Shown piece by piece: positions 57,824 to 64,000 of a stretch of DNA of 64,000 nt. The DNA is taken from contig NC_065547.1 in assembly GCF_022605725.1 (NCBI RefSeq), forward strand, positions 19,695,167-19,759,166. The letters are read 5' to 3'. Made by a program: the position numbers and the translations under genes. Source of the DNA: Anthonomus grandis grandis (Eukaryota; Arthropoda; Insecta; Coleoptera; Curculionidae). Under the pieces are notes generated by a model. That model worked only from the letters and a program-made list of their open reading frames with translations. It made no database searches and was not told where the DNA came from. Positions within the stretch are counted from its first letter, which is position 1, and every line of letters begins with the position of its first letter.

Positions 57824-58379
57824 TTTTGAAATAAATACATAAAATTTAAAAAATATTTTTATTTTTACTTTATTTTCCTTTAAAGTCATGAAATGTGGCA
57901 AGTTAGTCGGCTTTGTGTTACACATCGTATATCATTGAAAAGAGTATTAACTGGAGATGTTTTTAAAACTACCTGAACATCTTGATAGATTTTAGTTTTT
58001 TTTTTGCGTCAAGTTAAAGTTACCTTTCATAACTTTTTTTGCTACTTGTATTAACTTTTTGAGCTCAAAACGAATTATTTCGGTATTATTTGTACTTGAT
58101 ATTGATTTTTTTAGATTCAGGATACATTACAGACTAAATACAAATGTAAAAAAACGTGAAAAATATGCTGAAAAAATTGAAAGATGTCAAAAGGCATAAT
58201 TTTTTGAAAATCCTGAAAATAACACAAAATCAATGATACAAAAAAACACCCTGTATATTTAAAAAACGTCAACTAATCCAATTATACCAAAGAAAAAATA
58301 GAAATGAGGATGGAAAATATACAGCTGCACCAGTGAATTTTCTAGACCTACTTATTGGAAGTGACATAGATTGCATGTA

Positions 58380-59080
58380 AAATTGCAGGATCACCTGCTT
58401 ATGGAAAGACCAAATTGCTCTCTATGATTCGTCAATTTGGCATCCCTACACTATTCTTTATAGTTTCCGTAGCAGCACAGATTTAACTAGTTAACGCAGT
58501 TAGTAGTTTAGTAGTTAAATCTGTGGTAGCAGAAACAGCATGGCCAGAATTATTAAAGATATTAAAGAAAGTTGTTGATCAAAAAAATGTTGCTCTAGAG
58601 GAGGCCACCAGTAAGCCTTATTTATAGAAAAAACTCGCTTAATTTAAATTGATCCAATTACTTGTGCCAGGTACTTTAATTATTAATTTAAACTTAATTC
58701 CATAGAACATCATTATTACCGCACAGAATTTCAACATCGTGGATCTCCTCATGTACATGGACTATTGTGGTTAGCTAATGAACCCCAAAAAACCAAAAAA
58801 CTCCAGAGAGTTTTAAATAATGTGCCAAATTCGCAAACAATTATATTACGTGTAATAGAGACTTGCAAAGTTTAAGAGGACCCAAAGTTTGCAGGTATGG
58901 CCTTCCAATGTATGAATCTGTAATACTGACACCAATAAAAATTGATAAAACCAAGGAAGCGAATTTGCGTAAGGTCATGTCTGAAAAGTTTTTGATGACT
59001 ATGCAAACAAGTACACATATTACTGGTTTACCCTTAAAAGATAGAAGTGGCGTTTTAATAAAAGGGGTCATGCTAAAATT
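58380..59080 (+). pseudogene. Helitron Rep (HUH) domain remnant
   Basis: GSPAYGKTKLLSMIRQFGIP and TLFFIVSVAAQ at 58385-58480 are the Helitron helicase-like N-terminal signature, with WPELLKIL following at about 58540. The HUH motif is in EFQHRGSPHVHGLLWLANEP at about 58727-58790 (His-Val-His). CRYGLPMYES-like residues lie at 58890. The tyrosine motif needed for nicking was not located. Frameshifts and a stop within the region inactivate it. Confidence 0.85.
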
Positions 59081-59569
59081 TTAGCTTACCGTACTACTGT
59101 AGTTATGGACTTTAGCAAGACCCGCTAAACTATTACAGAAAACAAATAATGTTATACATCCTATGGAATAATGATATAGTTCAGGTTGCAAATGAGAACA
59201 TTGGCCAACAGAGGATGTATAAAGATTGATACCAAGAGAATGTTACAAAAGTTCAAAGTCTTAGATGAAGAAATAATAGATGAAGCAAATTTAAAAAGCA
59301 AAGATAAATCAAATTAATTAAACGACGGTGGATTCGGTGGAGAAATGGATGATAAATTTATAATATATGAATTAGGCAACCTAATTTATGGTCCATTCAG
59401 TCACATAAAAATTAATAAAGACAAAGCAGTAAAACATATCGCAATTCCAACACCTCATTAGAATAGCGATTCAGAGTATGAAATCCTCATAATCAAACGA
59501 AGTAGCAGTAAGCAGTACCAACAATAAAAAAGCAAAACAATAAGCAGTATCAGTTCATAAATGTTGTGC

Positions 59570-61050
59570 AAGACAGTTTAAGCGAAGAAGAAGTTTTTGT
59601 ACTGCACACTTAGTGTTCTAGCTGGTACCGGCAAAAGACATCTCAGTACAGCAATAACTCAGTCGTTATTACGCCATTTTTCAATACCGGGAAATAATCT
59701 TGAAAGTTCAAAAGTGTTACTTTGTGCGCCTACAGGTATAGCGGCATTTAAAATGGGAGGTATAACCTTACATTCGGCATTATCATTATCCATCGCTCAG
59801 TATGGTGAACAGCTAATTTCGTAACACCATGACACCCTTGATACTATTTATTGTAATTTATGTGACTTAAAATTAATTATTATAGATGAATATTCTATAG
59901 TTGGCGCCAGACTGTTTAACCATATTTACAATATCTTTGGAAATATTCCATAATTTTATGCAGAAATAATCATCAATATATGTATATTATTATTTTCTTT
60001 CCAATAAAAACTAATCCGTATAAAGAATTATGTGGAATGTATTTGTGGAATCATTTTAAAAATTTTGAACTTACAGAAATAATGAGGCAAAAAGAAAGCA
60101 AGTCTTTTGCAGTTGCCTTAGATAATATTGCTTTTGGTAAAATGACTGACTAAGATGTAGAGTTGATCAAGTCCTGGAAAGTTGACAATATTGACATAAT
60201 TCCTGAAAACACTATGCATATATTTACCACCAATAGAGAAGTAGATGCATTCAATGAAATTAAACTATGTACATTTAAGACTGACCGAGCTATAAGTCAA
60301 GCCCGATACATAATCAAAGGAAGTTACGCAGAACGACTAAAACATTTATTTCTAGATCATGATAAAAATTTTAAAAAATCAGAGAGTTTTGGCCTTATGT
60401 TCAGTTTAATGTCGCAAGTAGATGACAAATATATAATTTTCGTGAATATAGATATCAGTGATGGGATAGTAAACGGTGCAACAGGTATCCTACGTCAGAC
60501 TATGACCAAAATGAAGTTCCATATAGAGTGTGGATGGAATTCTTTGATTTGAAGTCAGGCAAGGAAGCCGAAAGAGAAACAAATCCTTTAGGAAGACTAT
60601 GTATTTATCACCTTCCTTGGACATCTATCACTGGACGCCCATAGAAAATGCTGCCAGAGCTGTTAAAATTCAAAGAGATAGCAATGATCATATTCAGCAA
60701 CTTCAGTTTCCTCTTGTAATCAGTGACGAAATTACAATCCACAAAAGTCAAGGTTGTGGTACCTATAAACAAGTAGCTGTTCACATTGGTAATGGAATGA
60801 CGAGAACTAGTACCTATGTGGCATGCAGTCGGTTTACGAAGCTTGGTGGTCTCTACATCATTGGCAAGTTTAAGCTTTAAATTTGCACTAAACAGGCAAA
60901 CCGAAAAGGATGCTGCGTTTAAAGAATTGCTAAATATGCAAAAAATAAGCTTTTATCATCCATATTATTGCTTATCAAAATGTGCAAAGTCCACCAAAAA
61001 TCTCACTCTTATAGAATATGAACCCATTTTTAAAGATTTTAAACTATAGG
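59570..61050 (+). pseudogene. Helitron Pif1-like helicase
   Basis: LAGTGKRHLSTAITQSLLRH at 59618-59675 is a degraded Walker A (usually GGAGTGKS). SKVLLCAPTGIAAFKMGGIT is motif Ia. LIIIDEYSIVGARLFNHI at about 59874-59930 is Walker B. The middle has FELTEIMRQKESKSFAVALD and AISQARYIIKG-type residues (60163-60550 open). Near the end, VISDEITIHKSQG and TYVACSRFTKLGGLYIIGKF (60700-60880) are motifs V and VI. Stops and frameshifts separate the blocks. Confidence 0.92.
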
Positions 61051-61159
61051 AAACCTGGTTATATAAAAACAAAAAAAAAATTATTGAATGATCTTAAATG
61101 ATTTTCAAGTCTTTGCCACCCTATATAATGATCAAACTAAACCGTTTGGCATAATTTTT

Positions 61160-61550
61160 GGCATAAAAAAAAGGTATCAGTAAAAATTAAATCAGCAAAA
61201 AAATACACCAAATATTTCTCTGGTATAGTTTTTCAAGCAATTACATTTTACTTGAATGATATTTACGACTTAGCGGTTTATATTCCACCAAAATTGAGCA
61301 TTGCACAAGATAAATTTTGTTTGGAAGATATTAATAATAAACAAGGTGATATACTGGTGATTTTAATTAAGATCTTGTTAATCAAAATGAAAATGGTTTA
61401 AAAAAGTATTGATTATCTAAAGGTTTAAGTTGCAAATTGAATTGTAGGAGAATCAACTACAAAATCAAGAACTCAAATTGATTGGCTTCTAAATAATATT
61501 AATAATTTGAGTTACAATATACTGTGTATAGTCATCATAAATGTTTAGTC
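61160..61550 (+). pseudogene. Endonuclease-like segment after Pif1
   Basis: AITFYLNDIYDLAVYIPPKL, then in a second frame GDFN.DLVNQNENGLKKY, and finally VGESTTKSRTQIDWLLNN. GDFN and the later R.QIDW are the metal-binding core and pre-C-terminal motifs of EEP (AP-type) endonucleases. It follows the helicase in the same orientation, as in Helentrons. An unrelated LINE endonuclease joining here by chance is possible, since a LINE endonuclease begins about 100 bp downstream. Confidence 0.6.
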
Positions 61551-61724
61551 GTTAGTATTTATCATAAATATTCTATAACATAGTATGTAAGGTCGTTGAC
61601 ATCGCACGTTATATCGTAAAGTCGGGTAGTATTTTTCTCAAAAATAAAAAAATAGGAGAATTTATTAGTCTATAGGCGAGGCGGTGGATGTATTTTCACA
61701 TTTCTGGAGATCCTAGAAGACATT

Positions 61725-63790
61725 GTGGATAATATAATGAAAAGGTACTTTAAATATAAATGCATTATTGGCAGTGAATTTAATATAAATTTATTTGAAC
61801 AGAATGATACAGTTAAAAAGTTTTTAGATCTAATAAATGCTTTTAATTTCGAGCAGTCGATTTTTAAAGCTACAAGAAAGTCAAAGCACTCTGCCTCACT
61901 TAAAGATAATATTTTTATTAGTACATAATATAACTTTAGGACTTGTGTGTCTAGGACATATATTGAACACGGCGCTTTCCGACCATTTGGCACAGATACT
62001 GTGTTTAGATAGTGTGGCAGTGAATTTTTACAAGAAACAAAATTATGCATATCAAACAGGCACTCGAAGAGGCTAATTGTTCATAGGTATGTGAACAAAA
62101 TTCAGTAGATAAATCATATGATTTATTTTCTCAGGCCTAATGAATCTAGGGTTTTACGTTTCAAAAGTTAAACTGTTTTAAACCTTCAAACAAAGCGTGG
62201 ATTACGAAAGAAATAAAAGTATCATGCCACCAAAAACGAATTTTGTATTTTAAGAAACCCAAAGAACATGTTTCTGATACATCTTTTAATAAATATTGTG
62301 GTATAAGGTGTTATAAATGACGCCAAAAAAATTTCTAACTGAACCTTTATTGAAAAGTCGGAAAATAAAATAAAATCGTCATAGTAGCTCGTTAAAAATA
62401 TCACAAATAGTACAAAAAAAAATTAATGTAATTAAGGCATTCGCTAAAAAAATTACTAATCCCCTGGAAGTTCTTAACAGCCTTTTTTATAAACTCATTC
62501 CCTACTGTGTCATCAAATGCAGAAATATAACATACTTAACAGTAGGTAACGATGAAACTCCTATCTCATTAATTAACGAGACAGCTCACAAAATTGCAAA
62601 ATCGTTGGAATTTATAATAAATTTATCTTTTATAGCAAGTCATTTTCCTACAAAATTAAAGCATGTCTATATCAAACCCATTCATAAAAACAGGATAGAG
62701 ATGTTGAACAGAACTATCGTCCTATCTCATTACTACCTAATATAGGTAAAATTTTTGAAAGTACTATGAATAACAGGCTAGTTTCGTTTTTAGTAATAGT
62801 AATCACCGGAAATCAAAAAAGGTAAGTCGACCATTCGCTCTATTTATCAGGCTATGATAGCGATACTAAACTCAGTAAATGATAACAAAGAAACTGTAGG
62901 TGTGTGCTTAGACCTTTTTAAGGGTTTTGATAGTATAGACCATGAAAAACTAATCGAAAAATTTAATAAGCTTGGTATAAGGAACGTTGTGATTGATTTC
63001 TTGAAATCATACTTGGAAGGTAGAACGCAAAATGTTGTGCGAGTAGATTCTCAAGGTAAAAAAATATTTTCCGAATATGTAAATGTAGCAAAGGGTGTAG
63101 CAAAGTGTCCCCCAGGGATCAATTCTTTCGATCCTCGATCGAGTCCTTTGCTATCTATTCTGTATAAAAATAAGCTGAATGATGTTGTTGGGGAGACTAC
63201 TATACTTTACGCAAATGATATCACTATCATATTTAGTCACAAAAACATGGAAATACTCATAGAAAAAGAGTTGAGTCAGTACTTCAGTCTGTTGGTGCCT
63301 ACCTTCAGGCTAGCCACAAAAAATAACTTCAACCTGAAGGTTATTTTTTGTGAGGCTAGCAACCTGAAGGTATGCGGTGTGAAGGTGGGTACTCTTTGAA
63401 AATCAAAGGAATGTCAATTTCAGTTATAATAATAATAATACAATTTTATCTATCGAAGGTTAAATTTTTAGGTATTTAAGTAGATCAACTATTGGATTGG
63501 AATGCGCATGTTGGGGGAGTTGTCACTGGATTTTGCTATTCTCTCAGAATTATTACTGATAGAGTCAGTGAAAGTGCCGCAATATTTGCATATCATGCAT
63601 TTATTCATTCTCAAATGAAGTATGGATTTATTTTTTGGGGAAATTCTGCTAAGGTAGAAAGGGTGTTTTTACTTCAAAAAAATGTGTGCGGGAGTTATAG
63701 ATTTGAAAGACGAAAAGGCTTTTTTAAAAAATTTATTTTAAGAACGTTACAGCGATGTGACTTAACTCTGCGAATGCTTAAATCTATCTG
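61725..63790 (+). pseudogene. Jockey-like LINE endonuclease-RT
   Basis: Endonuclease: GSEFNINLFEQNDTVKKFLD (the GGDFN motif altered to GSEFN), SKHSASLKDNIFIS and, in a second frame, LSDHLAQILCL (SDH motif). RT: EQNYRPISLLPNIGKIFEST near 62730, then VCLDLFKGFDSIDHEKLIE (motif A, 62905) and LYANDITIIFSH (63205), where YADD is YAND. The C-terminal part at 63492-63790 has FAYHAFIHSQMKYGFIFWG. Frameshifts and the D to N change at the catalytic pair show it is dead. Confidence 0.9.
63299..63372. repeat. Imperfect inverted repeat inside LINE RT
   Basis: TACCTTCAGGCTAGCC-ACAAAAAATAAC at 63299-63326 reappears inverted, with two small indels, at 63341-63372. The open frame is not broken by it but reads residues foreign to the RT family, suggesting a local inverted duplication. 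Confidence 0.8.
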
Positions 63791-63800
63791 ATTAAAACGA

Positions 63801-64000
63801 TACAAATTACTTCTTAGCTAAAGTAAAAATGATAACAATGCAAAAGATCATATTCTATAAACTAAGGAATAAAATATACTATAGTAAGGGGTTATATGTT
63901 CCATAACTCGGGCAATCTTTAGTATTATCATTAACCTCAATGTATATAATCGTATCTTCAGAAAAATCTGGAATTTCGTATTTGGACAAATTTTTAATAC
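63801..64000. other. Window end, no feature seen
   Basis: AT-rich, closed in all frames. It could be the 3' untranslated part of the LINE. Confidence 0.5.

Larger units (their letters stand above)
56490..58257 (+). mobile_element. Mariner-like element, left end not found
   Basis: The right end near 58235-58255 reads AAACACCCTGTA, the mirror of the CAGGGTGTTT terminus of the element at 32468. No partner terminus is visible to the left of the transposase, so the left end is lost or very diverged. It lies against Gypsy RT sequence. Confidence 0.65.
58340..61580 (+). mobile_element. Helentron/Helitron2-type rolling-circle element, partial
   Basis: Three parts are seen in order: a Rep (HUH) remnant, a Pif1-like helicase and an endonuclease-like segment. 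A C-terminal endonuclease with Rep-Hel is a known feature of Helentrons (Helitron2), not of canonical Helitrons. No ends (TC, CTRR or hairpin) were identified. Everything is frameshifted. Confidence 0.7.
61640..63800 (+). mobile_element. Jockey-like LINE, plus strand
   Basis: Endonuclease, RT and C-terminal parts are all present in order over about 2.1 kb. There is no poly(A) tail or clear end before 64000. It is distinct from the LINEs at 14640 and within the P elements. Confidence 0.85.

Noticed and set aside
1..64000. A CRISPR array, defence island or biosynthetic cluster
   Set aside because: No regularly spaced repeats with unique spacers and no bacterial gene organisation. Introns and poly(A) signals show eukaryotic DNA.

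Overview
The window looks like heterochromatin-like or otherwise repeat-rich DNA from an insect nuclear genome. A beetle is a reasonable guess, but the sequence alone does not prove it. It is very AT-rich. Almost every recognisable coding segment belongs to a transposable element, and nearly all are broken by stops, frameshifts, truncations or later insertions. I see no bacterial or viral gene organisation, no rRNA and no CRISPR array, and I could not confirm any tRNA. The only candidate for a host gene is a 3'-terminal exon at 18422-18914, which has a splice acceptor and a poly(A) signal but no recognised domain.

Layout. 1-3949: AT-rich sequence with no gene. 3950-14372: two P-element copies of one family, each with 30-bp terminal inverted repeats (TIRs) and its own target duplication. 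They carry complementary internal deletions around a shared LINE insertion. 14640-17570: a Jockey-like LINE on the minus strand, then a PIF/Harbinger element with a MADF protein and a DDE transposase transcribed divergently. 18422-18945: the candidate host exon. 20400-24910: a decayed Gypsy element on the minus strand. 25140-27020: Gypsy gag and the start of its protease on the plus strand. 27071-28212: the 5' part of a second P-like family (P-like B). 28213-29100: inverted scraps of BEL gag and Gypsy protease. 29230-39480: one BEL/Pao element split by two TA-flanked IS630-Tc1-mariner insertions (32468-34885 and 35765-38645).

Further right: a pogo-like fragment (41175-41450), Gypsy RT-RNase H (41645-42640), an inverted P-like B 5' end (42643-43260), Gypsy leader sequence (43261-44550), an R1/I-like LINE on the minus strand (44551-46715) and a ~235-bp tandem repeat (46720-47240). 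Next come another Gypsy element whose integrase reads in frame into a mariner transposase (48711-51430), an 835-bp element with ~65-bp TIRs (52190-53024), Gypsy protease and RT fragments (54660-56480), a mariner-like element (56490-58257), a Helentron-type rolling-circle element with Rep, Pif1 helicase and endonuclease segments (58340-61580), and a Jockey-like LINE (61640-63800).

The genes do not form a pathway. The informative part is the order of insertion: two DNA transposons entered BEL at TA dinucleotides, BEL lies between Gypsy segments, a LINE entered a P element before that element was copied, and P-like B 5' ends face each other about 16 kb apart. The best leads are the complementary P-element pair, the mariner whose ~650-bp TIRs contain the end of its own transposase gene, the Helentron-type element, and the integrase-transposase chimeric ORF.
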